From Neorhizobium galegae bv. officinalis (lineage in GTDB: Bacteria > Pseudomonadota > Alphaproteobacteria > Rhizobiales > Rhizobiaceae), in contig CCRI01000008.1 in the NCBI GenBank assembly GCA_000985875.1, positions 186,001 through 250,000 of the forward strand: a DNA stretch of 64,000 nt, in the 5' to 3' direction. The translations under genes and the position numbers were made by a program. Numbering within the stretch: the first letter of the stretch is position 1; the number at the start of each line of letters is the position of its first letter. Below are positions 37,474 through 45,981 of the stretch, in pieces. The notes beneath the pieces were generated by a model. That model did not search any database. It saw nothing but the letters and a program-made list of their open reading frames with translations, and was not told the DNA's origin.

Positions 37474-38115
37474 TCAGAGCTTCAACCTTGCGGTCCAGGC
37501 GAGAACGGCTTCCCCCATTGTCGCCAGATGGTCGTCGGCGGAAAATCCGGAAATCGTCTTGCGTGGTTTCAGGTCGTGGTCGCCATCCTCCAGCCAGAGG
37601 ATTTCGATGGCCTGAGAGAGTGCGTAGCCGCTGACTTCCTCACGCGTGCCGAATTCATCGCGGGTTCCCTGGCATATCAGCGCAGGAGCCTTGAGACCTT
37701 TAAGATGTTGGGTACGAAGCTGCGCCGGCTTTTCCGGAGGATGGAACGGATAACCGAGGCACAGCAGACCGGCGATCCCGCCCTCCTCGTAAAGCTCGTC
37801 GGCGATCATGCTCGCCACCCGGCCGCCCATCGATTTGCCGCCGATGATCAGCGGTCCCTTCGCTTTGAGTTCGGTGATCGCCGCCTTGTATTCGGGATTG
37901 AGCGTCTCGGCCCGCGGCGGCGGTTTGCGATCGCCGGAGGTACAGCGCGCCGCCATATAGCCGAATTCAAAACGCGCCACGCGAAAACCCTTGGCGGACA
38001 AGGCGTCCGTCGCCGCCGTCATCGATGCGGAATCCATTGGTGCGCCTGCGCCATGCGCCAGCAGGATCGTGACGCGTGCGTCTTCCGGCCCCTCGATCAG
38101 AAATCGCCCTGACAT
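37474..38115 (-). CDS. Alpha/beta-hydrolase family protein (KANL3/Tex30-like)
   Basis: A 213-residue soluble hydrolase. The oxyanion region LLAHGAGAPMDS is near residue 18. The nucleophile elbow GGKSMGGRVAS is near 95. The late acid is in CQGTRDEFGT and the catalytic His in EDGDHDLKPR. Such proteins are small esterase-like enzymes without assigned substrates. The gene diverges from the DUF899 gene. Confidence 0.85.
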   Translation of the reverse strand: MSGRFLIEGPEDARVTILLAHGAGAPMDSASMTAATDALSAKGFRVARFEFGYMAARCTSGDRKPPPRAETLNPEYKAAITELKAKGPLIIGGKSMGGRVASMIADELYEEGGIAGLLCLGYPFHPPEKPAQLRTQHLKGLKAPALICQGTRDEFGTREEVSGYALSQAIEILWLEDGDHDLKPRKTISGFSADDHLATMGEAVLAWTARLKL

Positions 38116-38279
38116 CTTGCTCCCTCAATTCAGGTTCATTTTTTCACATGCGCCTGTCGGACCACACTGTTGGCGCACGTCCTTTGCATGGGCAAGCCAT
38201 GGCCGCCCGCACTTTGGCGACTATATCAACGAGAGCAAGGCCAAGTCTCCTGCCCAGCCATTACAGATGGAGGAATGTC

Positions 38280-38981
38280 ATGGATATGCAGAGCCTCACA
38301 CCAGCAGTCGAACTTGCCAGAAAGAACGGCGTGCACTTTCCCAACGAAAGCGCCGCCTACAGGGAGGCGCGGGACGCGCTTCTCGCCGAGGAAATCGAAC
38401 TCCGCCGCCATATCGAGCGTGTCGCCGAGCAGCGACGCCATCTGCCGCCGGGCGGGCATGTGCCGAAGAACTACACGTTCGAGGGCGTGAACGGCAAGCT
38501 CACGTTCGAGGAACTGTTCGCGGACAAGGAAACGCTGGTCATCTACAGCTATATGTTCGGCCCGGAGCGGGAACGGCCCTGCCCGATGTGCACGTCGCTG
38601 CTCTCGTCCTGGGACGGCGAGGTTCCCGACATCCAGCAGCGCGTTGCGTTCGCGGTCGTCGCACGCTCGCCGCTGCAGCGCCTCACGGATTTCGGACGCG
38701 AACGCGGCTGGCATCATCTGCCGCTCTATTCGGACACGAGCGGCGAGTTCAGCCGGGATTACCACGCGATCGGCAAAGATGGCAGCGATGACGCGGCCTT
38801 CAACGTGTTCACACGCCGGGATGGAACGATGCGGCATTTCTGGAGCGGCGAGATGGGCGGCGCCACCGCCGACCCCGGCCAGGACCCGCGCGGCGCGCCC
38901 GATTTGATGCCGATCTGGACAATCCTGGACTCGACCCCGGAAGGGCGGGCACCGCACTGGTATCCCAAACTGTCCTACTAG
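38280..38981 (+). CDS. DUF899 family thioredoxin-like protein
   Basis: A 233-residue protein with ATG at 38280 preceded by GGAGGAATGTC. DUF899 landmarks are NESAAYREARDALL, RRHLPPGG, YSYMFGPERERPCPMCTSLL with a CxxC pair near residue 100, and a C-terminal PIWTILDSTPEGR plus HWYPKLSY. The fold is thioredoxin-like. The CPMC motif could be redox-active, but no function is established. Confidence 0.88.
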   Translation: MDMQSLTPAVELARKNGVHFPNESAAYREARDALLAEEIELRRHIERVAEQRRHLPPGGHVPKNYTFEGVNGKLTFEELFADKETLVIYSYMFGPERERPCPMCTSLLSSWDGEVPDIQQRVAFAVVARSPLQRLTDFGRERGWHHLPLYSDTSGEFSRDYHAIGKDGSDDAAFNVFTRRDGTMRHFWSGEMGGATADPGQDPRGAPDLMPIWTILDSTPEGRAPHWYPKLSY

Positions 38982-39066
38982 GACTTAAGTCCGGCGCGCC
39001 CATTGTGGTGGAACGAAAAATGATGTCGCCACGTTCTCAGGCCACTTCAACCGAAAGGAAGTGACC

Positions 39067-39456
39067 ATGAAAAAGCTCATCATTCTCTCCGCGACAGTCG
39101 GCCTCCTCGCGACCGGCGCAATGGCCCAGCAGAGCACGGTCAACGGCGCCGTGGGCGGTGCTGTTACCGGCGCAATCGTCGGTGGTCCGGTCGGCGCTGC
39201 CGTGGGCGGTGTGGTCGGTGCGGTCGCCGGTACGGCGATCGATCCGCCGCCGGAACGTGTCATCACCTATGTGCGCCAGCAGCCGGTCCAGCAGTCCGTC
39301 GTGGTGCAGGAACGCGTCGTCGTCGGCCAGCCCATCCCGCAGCAGGTGGTGCTGACGCCTATTCCGGAATCGCCGACCTACGCCTATGCTGTCGTCAACC
39401 AGCAGCGCGTCATCGTCGATCCGCGGACCCACACCGTGGTCCAGGTCGTCGAGTAA
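39067..39456 (+). CDS. Exported glycine-zipper protein with DUF1236 domain
   Basis: A 129-residue protein. Residues 1-20 form a Sec signal (MKKLIILSATVGLLATGAMA). Residues about 25-58 are a glycine/alanine/valine-rich zipper that can insert into a membrane (GGAVTGAIVGGPVGAAVGGV). A glutamine/valine-rich stretch follows, and the C-terminus has YAYAVVNQQRVIVDPRTHTV, the DUF1236 pattern. The ATG at 39067 has AAGGAAG upstream, and a GTG at 39061 is less likely. A strong terminator follows, so it is a single-gene unit in the cell envelope. Confidence 0.85.
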   Translation: MKKLIILSATVGLLATGAMAQQSTVNGAVGGAVTGAIVGGPVGAAVGGVVGAVAGTAIDPPPERVITYVRQQPVQQSVVVQERVVVGQPIPQQVVLTPIPESPTYAYAVVNQQRVIVDPRTHTVVQVVE

Positions 39457-39478
39457 TCGGTTTCGCATGCCAACCGGA

Positions 39479-39511
39479 AGCCGTCGTATCGAGAGGTACG
39501 GCGGCTTTTTT
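39479..39511 (+). terminator. Terminator of the DUF1236 gene
   Basis: AGCCGTCGTA (39479-39488) pairs with TACGGCGGCT (39497-39506) with one G-T pair and an eight-base loop, followed by a T-run ending at 39511. Confidence 0.85.
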
Positions 39512-39610
39512 CTAACCAACGCCTGCCCGATCAAAAAAATTCTTAAACCGAGGGAACCGATTACGTGCTTCGTCGTTTTCTTGGGTTGGTATCCAGGGAG
39601 GACACGAAAG

Positions 39611-39853
39611 ATGCCGCAAGCAAGTTGGCAAAAACCGGTGCGCGTCGCCTTCGGGCAGCTCGGGACTGAGGTCATCAACGGACCGTTCGAGGCGCTTGCC
39701 TTGTTGACGGATCGCTGGCCGGACATGCGCGGGCCGCACTTTGTCAAGGCGCGCAGCGTCTGCCGGGCAGCGCTCGACGGACGCAGGTCGCCGGAAGAAG
39801 CACGTCAGCAATTCGAAGAAGCTGTCAGCGAAGCGCAATTGCATCTGAACTGA
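39611..39853 (+). CDS. DUF982 domain protein
   Basis: An 80-residue DUF982 member with the family pattern W-x-KPVRVAFG, EVINGPFEALALL, a WP pair and a final helix ARSVCRAALDGRRSPEEAR. The ATG at 39611 follows GGAGGACACGAAAG. It is a paralogue of the protein at 1525-1782. It converges with the ChrR-like gene. Confidence 0.8.
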   Translation: MPQASWQKPVRVAFGQLGTEVINGPFEALALLTDRWPDMRGPHFVKARSVCRAALDGRRSPEEARQQFEEAVSEAQLHLN

Positions 39854-39885
39854 ACAAAAGGGCCGGTAGTCCCCGGCCTCATGGT

Positions 39886-40533
39886 TCAGAGACCGATGAT
39901 GTCGCCGAAAAGCCGGAGGGTGGAGCCGGAAAGGGCGATCGGCGCGAACAGTACGGAGAAACACAGACACGGCCCGCGCTTGCCCGCGACCGGCCGGTGG
40001 TCCAGCGTTTCGTCCGCGACCGAGACGTCGCCCGTGCGGAAATTGCCGCGGTGGTCGTGAAATTCGCCTTCAAGCACCAATGTCAGTTCAAGCCCATGAT
40101 GGCCGTGCTGGGGAATCGCCCTCCCCGGACGCACCCATAAAAGGCTCGTCTCGACATCCTCCGATTTTTCGATGACGTGATGACGCAACCCCGGCAGTTT
40201 CATCTTCCATCCTATGTCGGCAAGGTCCGTACCCACATAGGCCCGGAGCGACGCGGGGAAACTCGATTTTTCGAACATTCTGGCCCGGGGCTCCGGCGGT
40301 GGCGCGGAGGCGAAGATTTCGGCCAACCGTCGCTCGCGGTCAGACAATGCTATGGGTGTGGTCTCCTGCAGGGCATCCCCCGCATACCCCTCCAGGAGGC
40401 TGGCCAGTTTCGCGGCCGAGGACTGCATTTCCAGATGCGAACCGACGAGAACGTGAGCCGGCTCAGGAAGAGAGCCGGACACGTAATGCGCGATCAGAAG
40501 ATCCAGCCGTTCGAGGTTCTGCAGCATGTCCAA
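39886..40533 (-). CDS. ChrR-like cupin protein with degenerate anti-sigma domain
   Basis: A 215-residue protein laid out like ChrR anti-sigma factors: an N-terminal helical anti-sigma-like domain and a C-terminal cupin. The cupin has GHHGLELTLVLEGEFHDH and LDHRP, with His/Glu metal ligands near residues 145-180. In ChrR the first domain binds zinc through His-x24-His-x3-Cys-x2-Cys. Here the histidines are kept (IAHYVSG, GSHLEM), but the two cysteine positions read Q37 and A40. No ECF sigma-factor gene lies beside it, so anti-sigma activity is doubtful. Confidence 0.75.
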   Translation of the reverse strand: MDMLQNLERLDLLIAHYVSGSLPEPAHVLVGSHLEMQSSAAKLASLLEGYAGDALQETTPIALSDRERRLAEIFASAPPPEPRARMFEKSSFPASLRAYVGTDLADIGWKMKLPGLRHHVIEKSEDVETSLLWVRPGRAIPQHGHHGLELTLVLEGEFHDHRGNFRTGDVSVADETLDHRPVAGKRGPCLCFSVLFAPIALSGSTLRLFGDIIGL

Positions 40534-40869
40534 ATGCCAGTTTCACGCAAGAAATCCGGTCAAAGCGCGGTCAATTCATCGCGCAGCACGGATTCGTATC
40601 TGCTTCCACTGCACGTCTATACGTCTGGAGAGAAATTTGGATTACTACTTCCAATATAATAGGGCGCATTTTTTTAACGGCCTGTCGATACATTAGAAAA
40701 CGGTGCTCCGAGCCCTCCTTTAGCCACCATCGCAACCGTAAATCCGACCGCGGAAAGATGGATTTTACCGGGGCAAACACTTTCCCGAAACAGAATTTCT
40801 TGCCCTTCGGTCCTTGTCCGTCGAAAAGACCCTGTTTACATGTGCGATGAACAAGAAGGCACCACCCCG
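40534..40869. promoter_or_regulatory. Divergent control region between ChrR-like gene and cysK
   Basis: This 336-base region is A+T-richer than its surroundings, with a -10-like TATAAT at 40655-40660 and a T-run near 40671-40676. It has no convincing gene. It should carry the cysK promoter. I saw no clear CysB/LysR-type dyad. Confidence 0.4.
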
Positions 40870-41907
40870 ATGACCTCCTATCCCTCCGTCCTCGACGTGA
40901 TCGGCAACACGCCCCTCATCCGGCTGAACGGCGCTTCCGAAGCGACCGGCTGCGAAATCCTGGGCAAGGCGGAGTTCCTGAACCCCGGCCAGTCGGTCAA
41001 GGACCGCGCCGCGCTCTACATCATCCGGGACGCCGAAAAGAAGGGCCTGCTGCGCCCCGGCGGCGTGATCGTCGAGGGCACGGCCGGCAATACCGGCATC
41101 GGGCTCACCCTGGTCGCCAAGGCGCTCGGCTATCGCACCGTCATCGTCATCCCGGAAACCCAGAGCCAGGAAAAGAAGGATGCGCTGAAGCTGCTCGGCG
41201 CCGAACTGGTCGAGGTTCCCGCCGTCCCTTACAAGAACCCGAACAACTACGTAAAAATCTCGGGCCGCCTTGCCGAGGAGCTCGCAAAGACCGAGCCGGC
41301 GGGCGCCATCTGGGCCAACCAGTTCGACAACGTCGCCAACCGCGAAGCCCACATCCAGACCACGGCGCCGGAGATCTTCGAGCAGACCGGCGGCAAGGTC
41401 GACGGCTTCATCTGCGCGGTCGGTTCGGGCGGCACGCTTGCGGGCGTCGCCATGGGGCTGAAGGCCAAAAATCCGGATATCAAGATCGGCATCGCCGATC
41501 CGGAAGGTGCTGCCCTTTATGAATTCTACGCCCATGGCGAGTTCAAGTCGGAAGGCAATTCGATCACCGAGGGCATCGGCCAGGGCCGCATCACCGCCAA
41601 TCTCGAAGGTTTCAAGCCGGACTTCGCCTATCAGATCCCGGATGCCGAGGCGCTGCCCTACATCTTCGATCTCGTCGAGCATGAGGGCCTGTGCCTTGGC
41701 GGCTCGACCGGCATCAATATCGCCGGCGCGGTTCGGCTCGCCAGGGATCTCGGACCTGGCCACACGATCGTGACGGTGCTCTGCGACTACGGCAACCGCT
41801 ACCAGTCCAAGCTTTTCAATCCGGACTTCCTGAAGTCGAAGGGCCTGCCGGTGCCGGCCTGGCTGACGCAGAAGCGACAGATCGACATTCCCTTCCAGAC
41901 GGTCTGA
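40870..41907 (+). CDS. cysK: Cysteine synthase A (O-acetylserine sulfhydrylase)
   Basis: A 345-residue PLP enzyme that makes L-cysteine from O-acetylserine and sulfide in the cytoplasm. The PLP lysine is in FLNPGQSVKDRAAL near residue 41, the phosphate loop and substrate loop are seen as GSGGTLAG and VEGTAGNTGIGL, and the start VIGNTPLIRLN is typical. The ATG at 40870 is chosen; an in-frame ATG at 40840 adds ten untypical residues. It is followed after 25 bases by the AlaX-like gene and then sseA, so a sulfur amino-acid operon is likely. Confidence 0.93.
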   Translation: MTSYPSVLDVIGNTPLIRLNGASEATGCEILGKAEFLNPGQSVKDRAALYIIRDAEKKGLLRPGGVIVEGTAGNTGIGLTLVAKALGYRTVIVIPETQSQEKKDALKLLGAELVEVPAVPYKNPNNYVKISGRLAEELAKTEPAGAIWANQFDNVANREAHIQTTAPEIFEQTGGKVDGFICAVGSGGTLAGVAMGLKAKNPDIKIGIADPEGAALYEFYAHGEFKSEGNSITEGIGQGRITANLEGFKPDFAYQIPDAEALPYIFDLVEHEGLCLGGSTGINIAGAVRLARDLGPGHTIVTVLCDYGNRYQSKLFNPDFLKSKGLPVPAWLTQKRQIDIPFQTV

Positions 41908-41932
41908 TACAATTTAAAGAACAGAGTGACTT

Positions 41933-42670
41933 ATGCCCGTTGAAGCCCTCTACCGCGACGACTTCTATCTATCGACAGCAGAAGCGGCGGTGACGGCCAT
42001 CCACGAGGACGGCGGCATCGAGCTGGATCGCACCTGTTTCTATGCGGCATCCGGCGGCCAGCCGGGCGATACCGGTTTTCTCGAGCGAGCCGACGGCACC
42101 AGGATCCAGCTCGGCCAGACGAGGCATGGCGGTAGCAAGGATATCGTCATCCACGTGCCGCTCGAAGGCGAGGCGCAGCCGCTGGTCGGCGAAAACGTGG
42201 TGCTGCACATCGACTGGCAGCGCCGTTACAAGCTGATGCGCATGCACACCGCCTGCCACCTTCTCTCCGTCGTCTGCCAATATCCGATCACCGGGGCCGC
42301 GGTCGGCGAAGAGGAATCGCGCGTCGATTTCGACATGGCCGACACGATCGACAGGCAAGAAGTCACCGCGAAACTCATGGAACTGGTCGGCCAGAACCAT
42401 CCCGTCTACGTGCAGTGGATCACCGACGAGGAGCTTGTCGCCAATCCGGGCATCGTCAAGTCGAAGAATGTCCGCCCGCCGATGGGGCTCGGCCGCGTCA
42501 GCCTCGTCTGCATAGGCGAAAATTCCAGCGTTGACAGCCAGCCCTGCGGCGGCACACATGTCTCCGAAACGCAGGAGGTCGGGGCGATTCATATCGCCAA
42601 GATCGAGAAGAAGGGCAAGGAAAACCGCCGGTTCCGCATCCGGTTCGGCGAGCCCGACGCAGAGGCCTGA
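41933..42670 (+). CDS. Alanyl-tRNA editing protein, AlaX-like
   Basis: A 245-residue free-standing homologue of the AlaRS editing domain, which hydrolyses Ser-tRNA(Ala) or Gly-tRNA(Ala). The zinc site is complete: MRMHTACHLL (HxxxH, near residue 105) and DSQPCGGTHVSE (CxxxH, near 205). The N-terminal CFYAASGGQPGDTG is the family's substrate-loop motif. It lies between cysK and sseA on the same strand. Confidence 0.9.
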   Translation: MPVEALYRDDFYLSTAEAAVTAIHEDGGIELDRTCFYAASGGQPGDTGFLERADGTRIQLGQTRHGGSKDIVIHVPLEGEAQPLVGENVVLHIDWQRRYKLMRMHTACHLLSVVCQYPITGAAVGEEESRVDFDMADTIDRQEVTAKLMELVGQNHPVYVQWITDEELVANPGIVKSKNVRPPMGLGRVSLVCIGENSSVDSQPCGGTHVSETQEVGAIHIAKIEKKGKENRRFRIRFGEPDAEA

Positions 42671-42694
42671 TATAGGGTCCAAAGGAGATTTGAC

Positions 42695-43561
42695 ATGAGT
42701 GAAACCAGCCGTTTCGTCGTTTCGTCCGAGTGGCTTCACAATGAGCTCGGCAGTCCCGACCTCAAGATCCTCGACGCGTCCTTCTACCTGCCGGCACAGA
42801 ACCGCGATGCCGACGCCGAATATACGGCCGGGCATATTCCCGGCGCCATCCGCTTCGACCACGACAAGGTGGCCGACCACTCGACCGGCCTGCCTCACAT
42901 GGTGCCGGCGCCTGATGTGTTTGCCGAGGCCGTCGGCCGGATGGGCATCCGCGAAAACGACCGGATCGTCATTTATGACGGCCCGGGCATCTTTTCCTCG
43001 CCGCGTGCCTGGTGGCTGTTCCGGATCATGGGCGCAAGTCAGGTCTTCGTGCTCGACGGTGGCATCGACGGCTGGAAGGCCGAAGGCCGGCCGCTCGAGA
43101 CCAAAATACCCTCGCCCGAACCCGTCACCTTCACCCCGAATTTCCGGGTCGACAAGGTGATCGACTTCCAGACCATGCTGTCGATCGTCAGCGACGGCAC
43201 GCGCCAGATCGCCGATGCGCGGCCGGCCGGCCGCTTCGCCGGTACCGATCCCGAGCCTCGCGCCGGCATGCGTTCCGGCCACATGCCGGGTGCGGCCAGC
43301 CTTCCGTCCGGCACGTTCTCGGTCAACGGCAAGCTGCGTCCGCTGGCCGAACTGCAAAAGGCGATCGAGGATGCCGGCATCGACTTCGGCAAGCCGGTGG
43401 TGACCAGTTGCGGCTCCGGCATCACCGCCGCGATCATCACGCTGGCGCTCGAATCCCTCGGCCATGAGGACAACGCGCTTTACGATGGCTCCTGGACCGA
43501 ATGGGGCAGCCGTCAGGACACGCCTGTGGTTACCGGCCCGCCCTCGCCGAAAGCGGCGTGA
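42695..43561 (+). CDS. sseA: 3-Mercaptopyruvate sulfurtransferase
   Basis: A 288-residue tandem rhodanese protein. The N-terminal domain has ILDASFYLP and GHIPGAIRFDHD. The C-terminal domain carries the active-site loop SCGSGITA near residue 232, the form typical of mercaptopyruvate rather than thiosulfate transferases. An AGGAG lies before the ATG. Placed after cysK and the AlaX-like gene, it would handle cysteine-derived 3-mercaptopyruvate. Confidence 0.92.
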   Translation: MSETSRFVVSSEWLHNELGSPDLKILDASFYLPAQNRDADAEYTAGHIPGAIRFDHDKVADHSTGLPHMVPAPDVFAEAVGRMGIRENDRIVIYDGPGIFSSPRAWWLFRIMGASQVFVLDGGIDGWKAEGRPLETKIPSPEPVTFTPNFRVDKVIDFQTMLSIVSDGTRQIADARPAGRFAGTDPEPRAGMRSGHMPGAASLPSGTFSVNGKLRPLAELQKAIEDAGIDFGKPVVTSCGSGITAAIITLALESLGHEDNALYDGSWTEWGSRQDTPVVTGPPSPKAA

Positions 43562-43566
43562 GCACC

Positions 43567-44124
43567 ATGGCGAAGAAGCCTGCTCCGCTCAATGCCCATG
43601 TCACCAGCTTGGAAATGACCGCACCGCCGAAAACCAGCCTGGCGGTGCCGGTGAATATCCAGACGGCGATCATTCGCGCCCCCGAAATCCCGCTTCACTA
43701 CTACCGCTATCTCTACCGGCAGGTGGGAAAGCGCTGGCACTGGTACAAGCGGCTGCGCATGAGCGACGAGGAGCTTGCGGCCGCCATTCACAATCCGCGC
43801 ACCTCCGTCACGGTTCTCTACGTCAACGGCGCGCCGGCCGGCTTTTTCGAACTGTTCAAGGAAAGCGACGAGGTTATCGAGCTCTCCTATTTCGGGCTGT
43901 TCGAGCGGGCGATCGGGCTCGGCATAGGCAAGTGGTTTTTGCTGCAGGCGCTCTATGCCGCCTGGCAGGACAATCCGCAGAAGGTGACCGTCACCACCAA
44001 CACGCTCGACCACCCGCGTGCCCTGCAGCTCTACCAGATGATGGGCTTCTCACCGGTTTCGACCTATGAGGCGCTGGTCCAGCCGATGACGGATGCCGAG
44101 CTCCTGAAGGCGCTCGACGGCTGA
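43567..44124 (+). CDS. GNAT-family N-acetyltransferase
   Basis: A 185-residue acetyltransferase starting five bases after the sseA stop. The acetyl-CoA binding motif A is in LSYFGLFERAIGLGIGKWFL, and motif B is HPRALQLYQMMGFSPVS. An aromatic- and basic-rich segment (YYRYLYRQVGKRWHWYKRL) near residue 55 is characteristic of a rhizobial subgroup. The acceptor is unknown. It overlaps the next gene by one base. Confidence 0.88.
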   Translation: MAKKPAPLNAHVTSLEMTAPPKTSLAVPVNIQTAIIRAPEIPLHYYRYLYRQVGKRWHWYKRLRMSDEELAAAIHNPRTSVTVLYVNGAPAGFFELFKESDEVIELSYFGLFERAIGLGIGKWFLLQALYAAWQDNPQKVTVTTNTLDHPRALQLYQMMGFSPVSTYEALVQPMTDAELLKALDG

Positions 44125-44591
44125 TGTCGAAATTTTCACCCAGGGCGATGCTGATCGCTTTAGTGGTGATGATGCTCGTGGTCGTCCTGTTATTTGCTTC
44201 CTGGTGGGTTATCAGGATCGCACTCTACGCCCCGCAAATCGTCAGCATCGACCGGGTCGACGTGCTGTGCTCGAAGCGGCCTCCGCGGCGGCAGATACCC
44301 TTCGTAACACCAGCGCGCCGGTGGAGCTGGGATTGCGGCGCGCTGCGGCGGCAGTTCGGGTCGCACGTATCCGAAGATACGTTCATTTCCTTCACCTACA
44401 CCTCCCCCGCCGACAACAGGAGCTATCCCGGTACCCTGCAGCGGAGCCTGAACGACCGGAAGCTCTCCGCGCGGACAGGCGATCGGATCGAGATCGAAGC
44501 CTCGCGGCTGATGCCCGAAACCTTCACCGACTGGTCGAGCCCCAGCATCGCCGCCGAAAACATCATCCGCACGCCGGCAGCGGCTAGATGA
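44124..44591 (+). CDS. Membrane-anchored hypothetical protein
   Basis: A 155-residue protein with one N-terminal transmembrane helix (LIALVVMMLVVVLLFASWWV, residues about 10-30) and a basic, probably periplasmic domain. Two cysteines in VDVLCSKRPP and WSWDCGALR could form a disulfide. Its ATG overlaps the acetyltransferase stop (TGATG), which shows translational coupling to that gene. No family is recognised. Confidence 0.7.
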   Translation: MSKFSPRAMLIALVVMMLVVVLLFASWWVIRIALYAPQIVSIDRVDVLCSKRPPRRQIPFVTPARRWSWDCGALRRQFGSHVSEDTFISFTYTSPADNRSYPGTLQRSLNDRKLSARTGDRIEIEASRLMPETFTDWSSPSIAAENIIRTPAAAR

Positions 44592-44698
44592 CCGGTCCGC
44601 CAGCGCGGCACATTTGATAGTACTGAGGACGGCAAGTATCGGGTGGCGGGGAATAGCCGGCGGAGTCATCTCTTGTGCAACACGCACAGGAGAAAGCC

Positions 44699-45202
44699 AT
44701 GACCATCGCCTTCATCGCCATGCCCGCCGCTGATGCCGAGCACCTCTGGAACGGTGGCACCGACGCCTACGGACGCCAGCCGGAAACCAGGACCTCCGAC
44801 GGCCCTGGTTATCCCTGCCGCCATTGCCTCCGGAATATCGATGCCGGCGAGGACCTGCTGGTTCTCGCCTACCGGCCCTTCCCCGAACTGCAGCCCTATG
44901 CGGAAACCGGCCCGATCTTCCTGCACAAGCAGCCTTGCCGGCGTTATGCGGCGGAAGAGGTTCTGCCACCCATGCTGTCGAGCACCGATTATATCGTCCG
45001 CGGCTACGGCCATGACGACCGAATCGTCTACGGCAGCGGCGCGGTGACACCGACCGAGAGGATCGCCTCGCGCGCCGAGGAACTGCTCGCCCGCGAGGAC
45101 ATCACCTATGTGCATGTCCGCTCGGCCCGCAACAATTGCTACCAGTGCCGGATCGACAAGGTCGAGGTACCGGCATTTGCGGACCCCGCCCCGGCGATCT
45201 GA
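44699..45202 (+). CDS. DUF1203 family protein
   Basis: A 167-residue soluble protein. DUF1203 landmarks are CRHCLRNIDAGEDLLVLAYR with a CxxC pair near residue 40, GPIFLHKQPCRRY, and the C-terminal YVHVRSARNNCYQCRI. The ATG at 44699 follows AGGAGAAAGCC. Function is unknown. The cysteine and His pattern suggests metal or redox chemistry (inference). Confidence 0.85.
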   Translation: MTIAFIAMPAADAEHLWNGGTDAYGRQPETRTSDGPGYPCRHCLRNIDAGEDLLVLAYRPFPELQPYAETGPIFLHKQPCRRYAAEEVLPPMLSSTDYIVRGYGHDDRIVYGSGAVTPTERIASRAEELLAREDITYVHVRSARNNCYQCRIDKVEVPAFADPAPAI

Positions 45203-45210
45203 AAAGCGAA

Positions 45211-45239
45211 GGCGCGCCGTTCTCCCGAAGCGGCGCGCC
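45211..45239. terminator. Shared hairpin between convergent DUF1203 and PadR genes
   Basis: GGCGCGCC at 45211-45218 and 45232-45239 forms an 8-bp G+C stem with a 13-base loop. It lies between two converging genes and has no long T-run. Confidence 0.45.
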
Positions 45240-45269
45240 ATCATGTTCGTTCTCAAGCCTGCTTGGGCT

Positions 45270-45968
45270 TCAGTTCTGGGTACTGTCGCCCTGCTCATCG
45301 TCGCGCTCGAGGTTTTCGGCGAAATCGAGCAGCAGCCTGACGATCTCGCTGCCCTTCTTTTCGTCACCCTCGAGCTTGCGGGCGATCACCTCGCGGAGGT
45401 TGAGCATGGCGGAATCGATGCTGCGAGGCAGTGCCGGGCCGTTCTCGCGGCCACGCTCGTGGCGCTCCTGCCGCTGCTTGATGCGCTCGGCGAGCTGCGA
45501 CAGACGGTCGAGGATGGTTGCGGCAAAGCTGCGGTTTTCGTCGAGATACTTGCGGCCTTCCTCGGTGATCGCATACCGCTTCTTGTTGCCGTCCGCCTCG
45601 GCGACCACGTAGCCCGCCTCGTCGAGATAGGTGAGCGTTGGATAGACGACGCCGGGGCTCGGCGCGTAGAAGCCGTAGGTCAGGTCCTCGATGTGCTTGA
45701 TGATCTCGTAGCCGTGGCGCGGCTCCTTCTCGATCAGCGCCAGCACCAGCAGGCGCAGGTCGCCCTGCACCAAGAAGCGTCCGATGCGGCCATCGCCGTC
45801 ATCGCCAAAACCTCGGCCGCCGCCGGGGCCACCCGGGCCACCGCGACCGAAACCCCGGCTGAATGGCCCGCCGCGCATGGCCAACATCTCTTCGAACCCG
45901 CGGCCTTCGCGGCCCTTGCAACCACGACGGCCTTCGAACTTGTCTCTCATATGTCCAAGCATCTTCAT
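45270..45968 (-). CDS. PadR-family transcriptional regulator with Gly/Arg-rich N-terminus
   Basis: A 232-residue protein. Residues about 10-62 are rich in glycine and arginine and low in complexity (GGPFSRGFGRGGPGGPGG). The PadR winged helix spans about 68-150 and includes EPRHGYEIIKHIEDLTYGF, PSPGVVYPTLTYLDEAGYV and KKRYAITEEGRKYL. A C-terminal helical region follows. Strong palindromes upstream (45982-46046) suggest autoregulation. No obvious target operon is adjacent: the gene lies alone between converging DUF1203 and the end of ald. Confidence 0.9.
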   Translation of the reverse strand: MKMLGHMRDKFEGRRGCKGREGRGFEEMLAMRGGPFSRGFGRGGPGGPGGGRGFGDDGDGRIGRFLVQGDLRLLVLALIEKEPRHGYEIIKHIEDLTYGFYAPSPGVVYPTLTYLDEAGYVVAEADGNKKRYAITEEGRKYLDENRSFAATILDRLSQLAERIKQRQERHERGRENGPALPRSIDSAMLNLREVIARKLEGDEKKGSEIVRLLLDFAENLERDDEQGDSTQN

Positions 45969-45981
45969 GTCTCCAGTTGAT

